DNA of 64,000 bases from an uncultured Eubacteriales bacterium (GTDB lineage: Bacteria > Bacillota > Clostridia > Peptostreptococcales > Anaerovoracaceae), in the NCBI GenBank assembly GCA_900542565.1, contig UQOC01000001.1, positions 1-64,000 of the forward strand. The letters are read 5' to 3'. Each line of letters starts with the position of its first letter. The first letter of the stretch is position 1. Made by a program: the position numbers and the translations under genes. Shown here piece by piece: positions 26,655 to 35,449 of the stretch. A model generated the notes under the pieces. The model was given only the letters and a program-made list of their open reading frames with translations, did not search any database and was not told where the DNA came from.

Positions 26655-27968
26655 ATGAAGATATATATGGAAACCATGGGCTGTCCTAAGAATTTTTACG
26701 ACACACAGACAGCAAAGGGCATACTTTCAGAAAACGGTTTTGACATAACTGAAGAAATTGAAGAAGCAGATATAATGGTCATAAACACCTGCGGATTTAT
26801 AAATGATGCAAAGAAAGAATCCATCGAGAGGATATTCGAGCTTGCCCAATATAAGGAGGATGGCAGGAAACTGATCGTATCAGGATGCCTTTCCGAAAGA
26901 TACCACAGGGATCTGATGGAGGAAATGCCAGAGGCGGATGCTTTTATAGGCGTCAACGAATACCAGCAGCTGCCGGAGATAATCACTGAGATCAGCAAAA
27001 AAACAGACAGGGCCGATTATGTGTCCGGATGTGCCGGAGGGCTGGGCAGACTGCCGAGGATCCTTGAAGGCACACCGTATTCAGCCACACTAAAGATAGC
27101 TGAAGGGTGCAACAACAGATGCGCTTATTGCGTCATACCTGATATAAGAGGGCCTTTCAGGAGCAAAAGCATGGAAGATGTGACAGAAGAAGCACGCTGG
27201 CTGGCAGAAAACGGCTGCAAAGAACTTATACTTATTGCTCAGGATGTCACATATTACGGCTACGATCTCTATGGTAAGCTGATGTTGCCTGACCTGCTGA
27301 AAAGGCTGTGCGCCATAGACGGTATCAGATGGATAAGGCTTATGTACTGCTACGAGGACAGGATAACGGACCAGCTCATTGATGTGATAAAGACTGAGAA
27401 AAAGATATGTGATTACATAGACATACCTATCCAGCATGCAAGCGACAGGATATTAAAAGCCATGAGGCGCAGATCCACTTCCGGGTCCATAAGGTCGACC
27501 ATAAACCGTCTTAAAGAGGCCATACCGGACATTCATATAAGAACGACATTCATAACAGGATTTCCGGGAGAAACGGAAGAGGATTTCGACCAACTGCTGC
27601 AATTTGCAGAAGAGATGGAATTTGCACGCCTTGGCGTGTTCGCCTATTCACAGGAAGAAAACACCCCCGCCGGACAGATGGAGGAACAGGTGCCTGAAGA
27701 GATCAGGGCAGAGAGGGCTGACGCCGTTATGAGAGCCCAGATGGATATTTCTCTCAGACTCAACCGCAAAAAGATCGGAAAAGTTTTTGAGGTCCTGGTG
27801 GAAGAAAAGGATGATGATGGTTCATATATTGGAAGGACTGCCTATGATGCTCCGGAGATAGATGATTCGGTCATATTTACATCTGAACGGGACCTTGCTC
27901 CCGGAGATATGGTCAATGTTCTGATACAGGACGCTTTTGATTATGATTTAACTGGTATGGAGGTATAA
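26655..27968 (+). CDS. rimO: ribosomal protein S12 methylthiotransferase
   Basis: This 437-residue radical SAM enzyme adds a methylthio group to the conserved Asp of ribosomal protein S12. It has the UPF0004 domain with GCPKNFYDTQ and further Cys for the auxiliary cluster, the radical SAM motif CNNRCAYC, and a C-terminal TRAM domain that starts near residue 370. The start is one base after the ftsK stop codon, and pgsA follows 2 nt after its own stop. Confidence 0.95.
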   Translation: MKIYMETMGCPKNFYDTQTAKGILSENGFDITEEIEEADIMVINTCGFINDAKKESIERIFELAQYKEDGRKLIVSGCLSERYHRDLMEEMPEADAFIGVNEYQQLPEIITEISKKTDRADYVSGCAGGLGRLPRILEGTPYSATLKIAEGCNNRCAYCVIPDIRGPFRSKSMEDVTEEARWLAENGCKELILIAQDVTYYGYDLYGKLMLPDLLKRLCAIDGIRWIRLMYCYEDRITDQLIDVIKTEKKICDYIDIPIQHASDRILKAMRRRSTSGSIRSTINRLKEAIPDIHIRTTFITGFPGETEEDFDQLLQFAEEMEFARLGVFAYSQEENTPAGQMEEQVPEEIRAERADAVMRAQMDISLRLNRKKIGKVFEVLVEEKDDDGSYIGRTAYDAPEIDDSVIFTSERDLAPGDMVNVLIQDAFDYDLTGMEV

Positions 27969-27970
27969 GG

Positions 27971-28537
27971 ATGAATCTACCAAACAAACTTACTATTGCA
28001 AGGGTTATAGCTGTGCCGTTCTTCATAGCGGCCTATTATTTTGGCTGGTATGTGCTGGCTTTCATAATTTTTGTGGCAGCGTCCCTTACCGATATGCTTG
28101 ACGGACAGATAGCACGAAAAAACAATCTGGTCACCAATTTTGGAAAGATCATGGACCCTCTTGCTGATAAAGTGCTGGTATACTCGGCATTGTGCCTGAT
28201 GATACCGTTTTATGTCCCGGCATGGATGCTCATAGTGATCCTTGCCAGAGAATTTACCGTGGCGGGCATGAGGACGGTGGCCGCTTCCGAGGGCATAGTC
28301 ATAGCTGCCGGAATGAGCGGAAAGATAAAGACTGTCTTACAGATGGTAGCCGTATGCCTGCTCCTTCTCGTACCTGCTTTTCCTCTGTTCCTGCCTCTCT
28401 GGTATGTGGCTCAGGCTTTCCTCTGGGCTTCGCTGGTCATGACAGTTTATTCCGGCGTTGAGTATGTTCTCCAGAATAAACAGGTCTTTTCCATGGAACA
28501 GGACAAAAAAGAAGAAAAGGACGGAACACAGGAATAG
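27971..28537 (+). CDS. pgsA: CDP-diacylglycerol-glycerol-3-phosphate 3-phosphatidyltransferase
   Basis: This 188-residue membrane enzyme makes phosphatidylglycerol phosphate, the first step to phosphatidylglycerol and cardiolipin. The CDP-alcohol phosphotransferase signature is complete (DMLDGQIAR...GKIMDPLAD). GGAGG is well placed upstream. The pgsA-cinA-recA order is conserved in Firmicutes. Confidence 0.95.
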   Translation: MNLPNKLTIARVIAVPFFIAAYYFGWYVLAFIIFVAASLTDMLDGQIARKNNLVTNFGKIMDPLADKVLVYSALCLMIPFYVPAWMLIVILAREFTVAGMRTVAASEGIVIAAGMSGKIKTVLQMVAVCLLLLVPAFPLFLPLWYVAQAFLWASLVMTVYSGVEYVLQNKQVFSMEQDKKEEKDGTQE

Positions 28538-28550
28538 GAGATGTTTTTTC

Positions 28551-29792
28551 ATGAAAACAACCATACTGACAGTAGGGACTGAAATCTTGTTTGGACAGAT
28601 CGTCAACACCAATGCAGCATATCTTTCAAGGCAGTTAAACGACCTGGGATTTGATGTGATGTACCATTACAGTGTAGGCGATAATCCGGGCCGTCTGGCT
28701 GAAATGATACATATGGCATTTAAGGATTGCGATATGATAATCACCACAGGAGGACTGGGACCTACTCAGGACGACCTGACAAAAGAGACCATAGCCGGCG
28801 CCGTGGGGACAAAACTGGTGCTGAGCGAAACGGCCCTCGATGCATTGAGAAACCACTATGAAAAGTCAAAACGGCCGATGACGGAAAATAATCTGAAACA
28901 GGCGTATATTCCGGAGGGAGCGGAGCTTTTATTTAACGACCAGGGAACCGCTCCCGGATTTTGGCTGGAAAAAGATAACAAGATCATTATCTCCATGCCC
29001 GGACCTCCCAGGGAAATGACAAACATGTTTGAAAAGGAAGTCCGCCCAAAGCTGGAAAAGATGAGAGACAGTGTCATCCATTACAGGATCATCAGGACAT
29101 TTGGCCTGGGCGAATCCAAGATGGAGACAGTCCTCCTTCCCCTCATCGACGGGCAGACAGATCCTACCATAGCAACATACGCAAAAGAAGGCGAATGCAG
29201 CCTTCGCATAGCTTCAAAGCGGCCGACATTGGAAGAGGCAGAGAAAGCTGTCGATGAAATGACGGAAAAAGTCAGGGACATGATAGGCGAATATATCTAC
29301 AGCTATGACAATGAGGATCTTATAGATGTGGTAGGAAAGCTGCTTTTGGAAAAGAATATGACCATATCCTGTGCAGAATCCTGCACGGGCGGTCTGTTTG
29401 CCGGAGCTCTTGCCGGGATACCTGGGATTTCCGCCGTGTTTGAAAGAGGGATCGTAACATACAGCAACAGAGCAAAAAAAGAAGAGCTGGGAGTCAGCAA
29501 AGAAACCCTTGAAAAATATGGAGCTGTAAGCAGCCAGACCGCCATGGAGATGGCCGCCGGGCTTTCTGCTAAAACAGGTTCCGACATATGTATTTCAGTT
29601 ACCGGGATATCTGGCCCTGATGGGGGCACCGAAGAGAAACCGGTGGGACTTGTATACATAGGTATAATGTATAAAGGAAAATGTCAGGCTGTTAAAGTCC
29701 AAAGACGCAATGTGAACAGGAACTGGAACAGGCATTATGCAGTGCTCAGTATGCTCCATGAGATCTATAAACGGATAAGCGTTGACAACTGA
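28551..29792 (+). CDS. cinA: CinA competence/damage-inducible protein
   Basis: This 413-residue protein has an N-terminal molybdopterin-binding-like domain (TVGTEILFGQIVNTNA, TTGGLGPTQDD), linked in some species to ADP-ribose pyrophosphatase activity. Its C-terminal CinA domain (CAESCTGGL, ISGPDGGTEEKPVG) is the nicotinamide-nucleotide amidase PncC type. It salvages NMN and is often co-expressed with recA. ATG 28551 follows AGGAG. recA is next but has its own promoters. Confidence 0.93.
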   Translation: MKTTILTVGTEILFGQIVNTNAAYLSRQLNDLGFDVMYHYSVGDNPGRLAEMIHMAFKDCDMIITTGGLGPTQDDLTKETIAGAVGTKLVLSETALDALRNHYEKSKRPMTENNLKQAYIPEGAELLFNDQGTAPGFWLEKDNKIIISMPGPPREMTNMFEKEVRPKLEKMRDSVIHYRIIRTFGLGESKMETVLLPLIDGQTDPTIATYAKEGECSLRIASKRPTLEEAEKAVDEMTEKVRDMIGEYIYSYDNEDLIDVVGKLLLEKNMTISCAESCTGGLFAGALAGIPGISAVFERGIVTYSNRAKKEELGVSKETLEKYGAVSSQTAMEMAAGLSAKTGSDICISVTGISGPDGGTEEKPVGLVYIGIMYKGKCQAVKVQRRNVNRNWNRHYAVLSMLHEIYKRISVDN

Positions 29793-29820
29793 TGCAAAAT
29801 AATGTAAAATATTTACATTA
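29782..29820 (+). promoter_or_regulatory. upstream recA promoter with palindrome
   Basis: TTGACA (29782-29787) and TAAAAT (29805-29810) have a 17-nt spacer. The -10 lies in a perfect inverted repeat, TAATGTAAA (29800-29808) and TTTACATTA (29812-29820), separated by three bases. It may be an operator. Confidence 0.45.
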
Positions 29821-29853
29821 CACCGCAGATATGATACAGGATTGAAAAAACAC

Positions 29854-29903
29854 TTGACCTGTGGGAAAAGATAGGGTATCATACAATAAAGAACAGATGT
29901 TCG
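29854..29903 (+). promoter_or_regulatory. main recA promoter and LexA (SOS) box
   Basis: TTGACC (29854-29859) and TATCAT (29877-29882) are 17 nt apart. AGAACAGATGTTCG (29890-29903) fits the Gram-positive LexA/DinR site CGAACnnnnGTTCG with one mismatch and lies over the transcription start. Confidence 0.85.
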
Positions 29904-29919
29904 GACCAAGGAGAATGAT

Positions 29920-31053
29920 ATGGCGACAGATAAGAACGCAAAGGATAAGATCACCAATTTAACAGATGCAGGTGAAAAGGAAAAGGCCCTGGAAGCAGCC
30001 CTGAACCAGATACAAAAGCAGTTCGGCAAAGGTTCCATAATGAAACTTGGGGACAAAGGCTCGCAGATGAATGTGGAATCCATTTCCACAGGCTCCATAA
30101 GCCTTGACATGGCCACGGGTGTAGGCGGTGTACCTAAGGGAAGGATCGTAGAGATATATGGACCGGAATCTTCCGGTAAAACCACACTTACTCTGCACAT
30201 AATAGCCGAGGCGCAGAAGAACGGAGGAAAGGCAGCTTTTATAGACGCTGAGCATGCCCTTGACCCGGTATATGCAAAAAACCTTGGCGTAGATACTGAA
30301 AACCTGCTGGTATCCCAGCCTGATACAGGTGAACAGGCCCTTGAGATCTGTGATATGCTCGTAAGAAGCGGAGCTCTCGACATAGTTGTCATAGACTCGG
30401 TTGCAGCCCTTGTGCCTAAGGCAGAGATACAGGGGGAGATGGGCGATGCTCATGTGGGACTTCAGGCAAGGCTGATGTCCCAGGCCCTCAGAAAGATCAC
30501 AGGCAGCATCAACCGTTCCAACACCTGTGTTATCTTCATCAATCAGCTGAGGGAAAAAGTAGGGGTAATGTACGGCAGCCCCGAAGTCACCACAGGTGGC
30601 CGTGCCCTTAAATTCTACGCTTCAATGAGATTTGATGTGCGAAAGGTAGAAACCATCAAATCCGGCGATGAGATCCTGGGCAACAGGACGAGGGTAAAGA
30701 TAGTCAAAAATAAGGTGGCTCCGCCTTTTAAACAGGCTGAGTTTGATATAATGTACGGTGAGGGCATATCCAAAGAAGGTGATATCCTTGACAGTGCTGT
30801 GGATGCCAAGATCATCGACAAAGCCGGTTCGTGGTACAGCTATAACGGCCAGCGCATAGGACAGGGCCGTGAAAACATCAAGGTGTATCTGAAAGAACAT
30901 GCGCAGATTGCTGATGAGATCGAAAAGAAACTCCTGGACACACTGAAAAATGAAGGAGAACCTGTAAAGGAGCCTGAACCGGAGGTTACCGATGACGAGT
31001 TTTCGGAGATCATGGATATGATAATAGATGAAGATGGCGTCGTAATAGAATAA
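29920..31053 (+). CDS. recA: recombinase RecA
   Basis: This 377-residue DNA strand-exchange protein also triggers LexA self-cleavage. It has the Walker [10 protein letters not shown], the [20 protein letters not shown]2-region neighbourhood, and the C-terminal acidic tail ([13 protein letters not shown]). Length and motifs are standard. AAGGAG precedes the ATG. It is SOS controlled through the LexA box and closed by a terminator. Confidence 0.98.
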   Translation: MATDKNAKDKITNLTDAGEKEKALEAALNQIQKQFGKGSIMKLGDKGSQMNVESISTGSISLDMATGVGGVPKGRIVEIYGPESSGKTTLTLHIIAEAQKNGGKAAFIDAEHALDPVYAKNLGVDTENLLVSQPDTGEQALEICDMLVRSGALDIVVIDSVAALVPKAEIQGEMGDAHVGLQARLMSQALRKITGSINRSNTCVIFINQLREKVGVMYGSPEVTTGGRALKFYASMRFDVRKVETIKSGDEILGNRTRVKIVKNKVAPPFKQAEFDIMYGEGISKEGDILDSAVDAKIIDKAGSWYSYNGQRIGQGRENIKVYLKEHAQIADEIEKKLLDTLKNEGEPVKEPEPEVTDDEFSEIMDMIIDEDGVVIE

Positions 31054-31064
31054 TATGTATGCAA

Positions 31065-31098
31065 AAAGGGCTGTCCATACCAAAGACAGCTCTTTTTT
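31065..31098 (+). terminator. recA terminator
   Basis: The stem AAAGGGCTGTC with GACAGCTCTTT (31065-31075 with 31085-31095, one G-T pair) is followed by T residues. Confidence 0.85.
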
Positions 31099-31147
31099 GG
31101 CGGAATTTATTCATATGCAAAGAATCTGTTAGAATTCTTTTTTGTGA

Positions 31148-31176
31148 TTGAATATGGCCAATGTATGTGTTAACAT
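31148..31176 (+). promoter_or_regulatory. promoter of the potassium uptake pair
   Basis: TTGAAT (31148-31153) and TAACAT (31171-31176) are 17 nt apart. No ydaO-type c-di-AMP riboswitch is visible in the roughly 55-nt leader. Confidence 0.45.
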
Positions 31177-31235
31177 AGGGATTCGTGAGATATGACAGAA
31201 GTTCTGTTATCCTTATTTTTTTCAGGAGGGTGATA

Positions 31236-32621
31236 ATGGACAGGAGAGAAAAAAGCTCCAGAAGGGTCAGACTGAATACGATGCATATTGTCGCTCTTGG
31301 TTTTCTGGGAGTGATTTTTATGGGCGGCGTAATACTATGGTTGCCGGTCTGCAATCAAAAGCCCATTGAGTTCATAGATGCTCTTTTTACATCGGTAACA
31401 TCCGTATGCGTTACCGGGCTTGTGACGATAGTGCCTGCTGAACAATTCACATTGTTCGGCCAGGTGGTCATGATGATACTCATCCAGATAGGCGGTCTTG
31501 GAGTCATCGCATGTATGGCCCTGTTTTTCCTGATGCTGAGGAAAAAAATAACCATGAAAAGCAGGATCCTGATACAGGAGGCTTATGGCCTGGATTCTCT
31601 CTCAGGCCTTGTAAAATACATAATACGGGTGATAAGAGGGACATTTATCGTTGAGGGTATAGGAGCTGTGCTCCTTTCGATAAAATTCATCCCTGAATTC
31701 GGCATCGCCAAGGGTATATGGTATGGTGTATTCCATTCCATATCCGGGTTCTGCAACGCAGGAATAGACATAATCGGCAACAACAGTTTTTTGAGATATG
31801 TGGATTCGCCCCTCGTAAGCTTTACGACAATGTTCCTGATAGTTATGGGCGGTCTTGGTTTTCCTGTGTGGCATGATATTTTTGTTACAGCAAAACGGGG
31901 GATCAACGACAAGGGAGGAAAAAAACGGATATTTACCAGGCTTGGGCTGCAGAGCAAGATAGTCCTTGCCATGACTGCGTTTCTGATACTTTTTGGCACA
32001 CTTGGATTTTTCTTTCTGGAATATAATAATCCGCAGACAATGGGAAACCTAACAGTTCCGGAAAAAGTCATGGCTTCTGCTTTCCAATCTGTTACCACTC
32101 GTACAGCAGGGTTTGCTTCAGTATCTCAATCCGGCCTTACGGAAAGCTCCCGTCTGCTTGGATGTATACTGATGTTCATAGGAGGCTCACCTGCCGGTAC
32201 AGCCGGCGGTATCAAGACCACAACAGCGGCCATGCTCATATTGACAGTTTTGTCCGTCCTGAGAGGAAAGCGTGACACGGAGTGCTTCGGCAGATGTATA
32301 GAAATGGGTGTCGTACGGTCAGGGATAACCATAACCGTCATCACATTCACCTGCTGGCTTGTGGCTGTGGCGGCCATGTCGATCTTTGAAGCGGAGGCAG
32401 AATTCCTGAACCTCATGTATGAAGCATCGTCGGCAATAGGTACCGTCGGACTTTCCGCTGACCTGACGCCGACCTTAAGCCGCGCCAGCCATATAGTGCT
32501 GATGATGCTCATGTATATAGGAAGGATAGGACCTCTTACCATGGCTCTGGTATTTGCCGGAAAAGTGAAGAAATCAGAAAAATTTAGAGATCTTCCTGAA
32601 AAGAAGATAATGCTCGGTTAA
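31236..32621 (+). CDS. TrkH/KtrB family potassium channel-like subunit
   Basis: This 461-residue membrane protein forms the K+ (or Na+-coupled K+) pore. The four pore-loop repeats can be seen as SVCVTGL, SGFCNAGI, VTTRTAGF and AIGTVGL; each has the filter glycine. Between repeats are about ten membrane helices. GGAGGGTG precedes ATG 31236. The next gene is its regulatory RCK subunit, so together they make a Ktr/Trk uptake system. Confidence 0.95.
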   Translation: MDRREKSSRRVRLNTMHIVALGFLGVIFMGGVILWLPVCNQKPIEFIDALFTSVTSVCVTGLVTIVPAEQFTLFGQVVMMILIQIGGLGVIACMALFFLMLRKKITMKSRILIQEAYGLDSLSGLVKYIIRVIRGTFIVEGIGAVLLSIKFIPEFGIAKGIWYGVFHSISGFCNAGIDIIGNNSFLRYVDSPLVSFTTMFLIVMGGLGFPVWHDIFVTAKRGINDKGGKKRIFTRLGLQSKIVLAMTAFLILFGTLGFFFLEYNNPQTMGNLTVPEKVMASAFQSVTTRTAGFASVSQSGLTESSRLLGCILMFIGGSPAGTAGGIKTTTAAMLILTVLSVLRGKRDTECFGRCIEMGVVRSGITITVITFTCWLVAVAAMSIFEAEAEFLNLMYEASSAIGTVGLSADLTPTLSRASHIVLMMLMYIGRIGPLTMALVFAGKVKKSEKFRDLPEKKIMLG

Positions 32622-32650
32622 TAAGATAAATGATATCAGGAGAAAGAAAA

Positions 32651-33316
32651 ATGAGTAAACAATTTGCAGTTTTAGGCCTTGGCAGCTTTGGATGGAGCGT
32701 AGCTCTGACGCTGGAGAAGATGGGCGCAGAAGTCCTGGTCATCGACCAGTCATTTGAAAAGATACAGGAAATTTCCGAACAGGTATCCTATGCTTTAAGA
32801 GCAGATGTTTCTGAGCCGGAAGCCCTCGAAATGCTTGGCGGCAGAAACCTGGGCGGGGCCGTTGTGGCCGTATCAGAAAACTTTGAAGCCAGCATCATGG
32901 CGACAATGCTTTGTAAGGAAATGGGCATACCGATGGTACTGGCAAAGGCTAAAGACAAACTTCAGGGAACCATCCTTAAAAAGGTCGGGGCAGATTCTGT
33001 AGTCTATCCCGAAGTGGAGATGGGAAGCCGTATTGCCATGAATCTCGTTGCCAAAGAGTTTTCAGACTGGATAGAACTTTCTGATGACTACAGTATGGTA
33101 GAGGTGGTGATCCCTCAGCCATGGCAGGGGAAATGCCTGGCAGAACTGAAGATCAGAGAACGGTTCGGCATAAATGTCGTAGGAATGATAACGGATAACG
33201 AGGTGGATGTTACCATAGATCCGCAGATGCCTCTCCCGGCAGGCTGCATATTGATAATGATAGGTGCCAATGAGGTCCTGCAGAAGTTTGATGTAAAAAA
33301 AGTTTGCAGAGGATAG
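32651..33316 (+). CDS. TrkA/KtrA RCK regulatory subunit
   Basis: This 221-residue cytoplasmic protein has an N-terminal Rossmann RCK domain (VLGLGSFGWSVA, then VLVID) that binds ATP/ADP or NAD, and a C-terminal TrkA-C domain (about 138-221) that in Firmicutes can bind c-di-AMP. It gates the TrkH/KtrB pore encoded just upstream. AGGAG precedes ATG 32651. A terminator closes the pair. Confidence 0.95.
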   Translation: MSKQFAVLGLGSFGWSVALTLEKMGAEVLVIDQSFEKIQEISEQVSYALRADVSEPEALEMLGGRNLGGAVVAVSENFEASIMATMLCKEMGIPMVLAKAKDKLQGTILKKVGADSVVYPEVEMGSRIAMNLVAKEFSDWIELSDDYSMVEVVIPQPWQGKCLAELKIRERFGINVVGMITDNEVDVTIDPQMPLPAGCILIMIGANEVLQKFDVKKVCRG

Positions 33317-33329
33317 GAAGATATATCCT

Positions 33330-33364
33330 GCGGCAGCAGACATGCTGCCGCCTGTTTTCTTTTT
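33330..33364 (+). terminator. terminator of the potassium uptake pair
   Basis: The stem GCGGCAGC/GCTGCCGC (33330-33337 with 33344-33351) is followed by CTGTTTTCTTTTT. Confidence 0.8.
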
Positions 33365-33400
33365 GAACCGAAAAAAATGTCGGATCATCTCAAAAAAAGA

Positions 33401-33430
33401 TTGACGGTGTACTACTTGATGTAGTACACT
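33401..33430 (+). promoter_or_regulatory. deacetylase promoter with YtrA-like operator
   Basis: TTGACG (33401-33406) and TACACT (33425-33430) are 18 nt apart. The spacer and -10 are covered by a perfect 9-bp inverted repeat, GTGTACTAC (33407-33415) and GTAGTACAC (33421-33429). Its outer parts read GGTGTA-N13-TACACT, the spacing I recall for the GntR-family repressor YtrA. Confidence 0.65.
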
Positions 33431-33470
33431 TAGGCAAAGGGGAATTTTAAGGAAACAGGAGGGGATAACC

Positions 33471-34391
33471 ATGAGATTCAACAGAAAAAGACAAAAAACA
33501 AGACCTTTGACAATACTGCTTGCAGTAGCGATGGCAGTTTCTGCAGTTTCTGCCGTGTATTTCGGCACTGCAGCCCTTTCAAAAAAACCGGAGAAAAAAA
33601 GTTCTATGGCTGATGACCTGATAAGCGCCATAGACACCGGAGGAATTGATAAAGATGAGTACGGCAATATGGTCAAGTTTTTTGACAGCCTGAGCAAAGA
33701 ACAGTCATTTGAATATAAGGACAAATATAAGAATCTTTATGTGGATAATGACTTTAAATTCAAAGATCCTCAGAAAAAGACGGCATATCTGACCTTCGAT
33801 GACGGACCAGATGAGACTGTGACGCCGCAGGTCCTGGATATACTGAAAAAATACGGGATAAAGGGTACTTTTTTTACCATACATAACGGTTCAAAAAAAG
33901 CAGACCAACTGTATAAGCGTATAGTAGATGAGGGACATACCATTGCAGCTCACAGCTATACCCATGATTATGAAAAGATATATCAGTCTGTTGACAGTTT
34001 TCTGGAAGATTTCAGCAAGATCTCGGATCACATAGAGAAAGTTACAGGAGTAAAACCTGAGCTGTTCAGATTTCCGGGAGGCTCCATAAATTATTTTAAC
34101 GCAGGAGTATACAGGCAGATCATAGGCGAGATGATAAGAAGAGGCTATGTATATTACGACTGGAATGTTTCGGCAGAGGATGCCGTAAGGGCCGGGGTAT
34201 CGGCAGGAGATATAAAGCGATACGCCCTGGCAGGAAGCAGTAACATGAATAAAAAGATAGTGCTGATGCATGACGGTGCAGGCCATAAAAACACAGCCGA
34301 AGCGCTGCCAGGCATAATTGAAGGTTTAAAAGCCCAGGGATATGAATTTGCACCGCTGACCAAGGATGTAATGCCTGTGGTATTTTCATAG
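33471..34391 (+). CDS. membrane-anchored polysaccharide (peptidoglycan) deacetylase
   Basis: This 306-residue protein has an N-terminal anchor (about 11-32) and a C-terminal NodB/CE4 domain from about residue 100. Motif 1 is TFDDGPD with the catalytic Asp, and motif 2 is HSYTHDY with the metal-binding His pair. A late DWNVSAEDA and LMHDG complete the set. It likely removes acetyl groups from GlcNAc or MurNAc of peptidoglycan, which protects against lysozyme. The operator over its promoter suggests induction by cell-wall stress. Confidence 0.9.
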   Translation: MRFNRKRQKTRPLTILLAVAMAVSAVSAVYFGTAALSKKPEKKSSMADDLISAIDTGGIDKDEYGNMVKFFDSLSKEQSFEYKDKYKNLYVDNDFKFKDPQKKTAYLTFDDGPDETVTPQVLDILKKYGIKGTFFTIHNGSKKADQLYKRIVDEGHTIAAHSYTHDYEKIYQSVDSFLEDFSKISDHIEKVTGVKPELFRFPGGSINYFNAGVYRQIIGEMIRRGYVYYDWNVSAEDAVRAGVSAGDIKRYALAGSSNMNKKIVLMHDGAGHKNTAEALPGIIEGLKAQGYEFAPLTKDVMPVVFS

Positions 34392-34442
34392 GACGGCAGA
34401 TCTGCTTTTGATCAGAATTGACAGATATTTTCATAAAATATA

Positions 34443-34565
34443 TTGACTTTTAGCGGTTTTAATGGTACTATAACTTAGTTGAGCCGCGCAGAATAGGCAT
34501 GTAAGAGGCCCAGACCCATGGTATGAGGCACGCCTACGATGGCGAGACCGGATAGAGGAGGAAAA
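34443..34565 (+). ncRNA. L21 leader RNA with promoter
   Basis: TTGACT (34443-34448) and TACTAT (34466-34471) are 17 nt apart. The transcribed leader (about 34480-34565) is rich in short stems (GAGGCACGCC, TACGATGGCGAGACC) and sits exactly before rplU. Position and style fit the L21 leader family of Firmicutes, a ribosomal protein autoregulatory element. The match is by eye only. Confidence 0.6.
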
Positions 34566-34572
34566 AAATATA

Positions 34573-35097
34573 ATGTACGCAGTAATCGAAACCGGCGGCA
34601 AGCAGTACAGAGTACAGGAAGGCGATGTCATCACGGTAGAAAAGCTCAAAGCTGAGGCCGGAGACAAAGTAACCTTCGACAAGGTGCTGCTCATGAGCGA
34701 CGGAAAAGAAGTTAAAGTTGGAACACCTTACCTGGATGCAGCAGTAACAGGAAGCGTGGTCGAGAATGGAAGAGGCCAGAAGGTCATAATCTTCAAGTAT
34801 AAGGCTAAAAAAGACTACAGAAAGAAACAGGGTCACAGACAGCCATATACAATGGTGCAGATCGACGCTTTAGGCACAGAAGCTGGCAAAGCTCCTAAGG
34901 CAGCAGCTCCAAAAGAAGAGGCTCCGAAGGCTGAAGACAAGAAAGAAGAAGTTAAAGAAGCAAAGCCTGCAAAGAAGGTATCAGCTTCAATGAAAAAAGA
35001 TGAACTGATTGCATTTGCTGCTGAAAATAATATCGCCATCGATCCTAAGGCTACCAAGGCCGTTATAATCGAAGCGATAGAAGCAGCATTAAAGTAA
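34573..35097 (+). CDS. rplU: 50S ribosomal protein L21 with C-terminal extension
   Basis: The first ~102 residues are a normal L21 ([18 protein letters not shown]...[15 protein letters not shown]). The protein then continues for about 70 more residues: a Lys/Glu/Ala/Pro-rich linker followed by a compact helical segment ([18 protein letters not shown]) that looks like a SAP, HeH or Rho-N type nucleic-acid binding domain. The usual L21 is ~103 residues. It may add RNA contacts on the ribosome surface or take part in leader autoregulation. Confidence 0.93.
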   Translation: MYAVIETGGKQYRVQEGDVITVEKLKAEAGDKVTFDKVLLMSDGKEVKVGTPYLDAAVTGSVVENGRGQKVIIFKYKAKKDYRKKQGHRQPYTMVQIDALGTEAGKAPKAAAPKEEAPKAEDKKEEVKEAKPAKKVSASMKKDELIAFAAENNIAIDPKATKAVIIEAIEAALK

Positions 35098-35126
35098 TCT
35101 GCCAATAGAGTTAGGAGGCGAGTGTA

Positions 35127-35387
35127 ATGGCAAGTAAAAAAGGTGTAGGAAGCTCCAAAAACGGTCGTGACTCCGAGTCCAAACGCCTTGGACTCAAAGC
35201 AGGAGACGGTCAGTTCGTAAGCGCAGGAAGCATTCTGGTAAGACAGAGAGGAACCAAGTTCCACCCTGGGAACAATGTCGGCATCGGCGGAGACGATACT
35301 CTTTTCGCTAAGATAGACGGCGCTGTTAAGTTTGAAAGAAAAGATAAGACCAGAAAACAAGTGAGCGTTTATCCAAAAGAAGCTTAA
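35127..35387 (+). CDS. rpmA: 50S ribosomal protein L27 (no cleavable leader)
   Basis: This 86-residue L27 starts directly [16 protein letters not shown]. Most Firmicutes make L27 with a short extension ending near FAHKKG that is cut by the protease Prp. Here there is no extension, and the prp gene (ysxB) that normally sits between rplU and rpmA is also absent; the two genes are 29 nt apart. TTAGGAGG precedes the ATG. Confidence 0.97.
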   Translation: MASKKGVGSSKNGRDSESKRLGLKAGDGQFVSAGSILVRQRGTKFHPGNNVGIGGDDTLFAKIDGAVKFERKDKTRKQVSVYPKEA

Positions 35388-35399
35388 TAAAACGAAATT

Positions 35400-35430
35400 G
35401 CCCTGTAAACTTGTGTTACAGGGCTTTTTT
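35400..35430 (+). terminator. terminator after rpmA
   Basis: The 9-bp stem GCCCTGTAA/TTACAGGGC (35400-35408 with 35416-35424) plus six T residues ends 20 nt before the obgE start. obgE therefore depends on read-through or a hidden promoter. Confidence 0.85.
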
Positions 35431-35449
35431 ACATGTGAACGGAGGCAAG

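Noticed and set aside
31177-31235. ydaO/c-di-AMP riboswitch before the potassium transporter
   Set aside because: The leader is only about 55 nt and lacks the conserved riboswitch blocks; only a short AT-rich palindrome near 31192-31210 is present.
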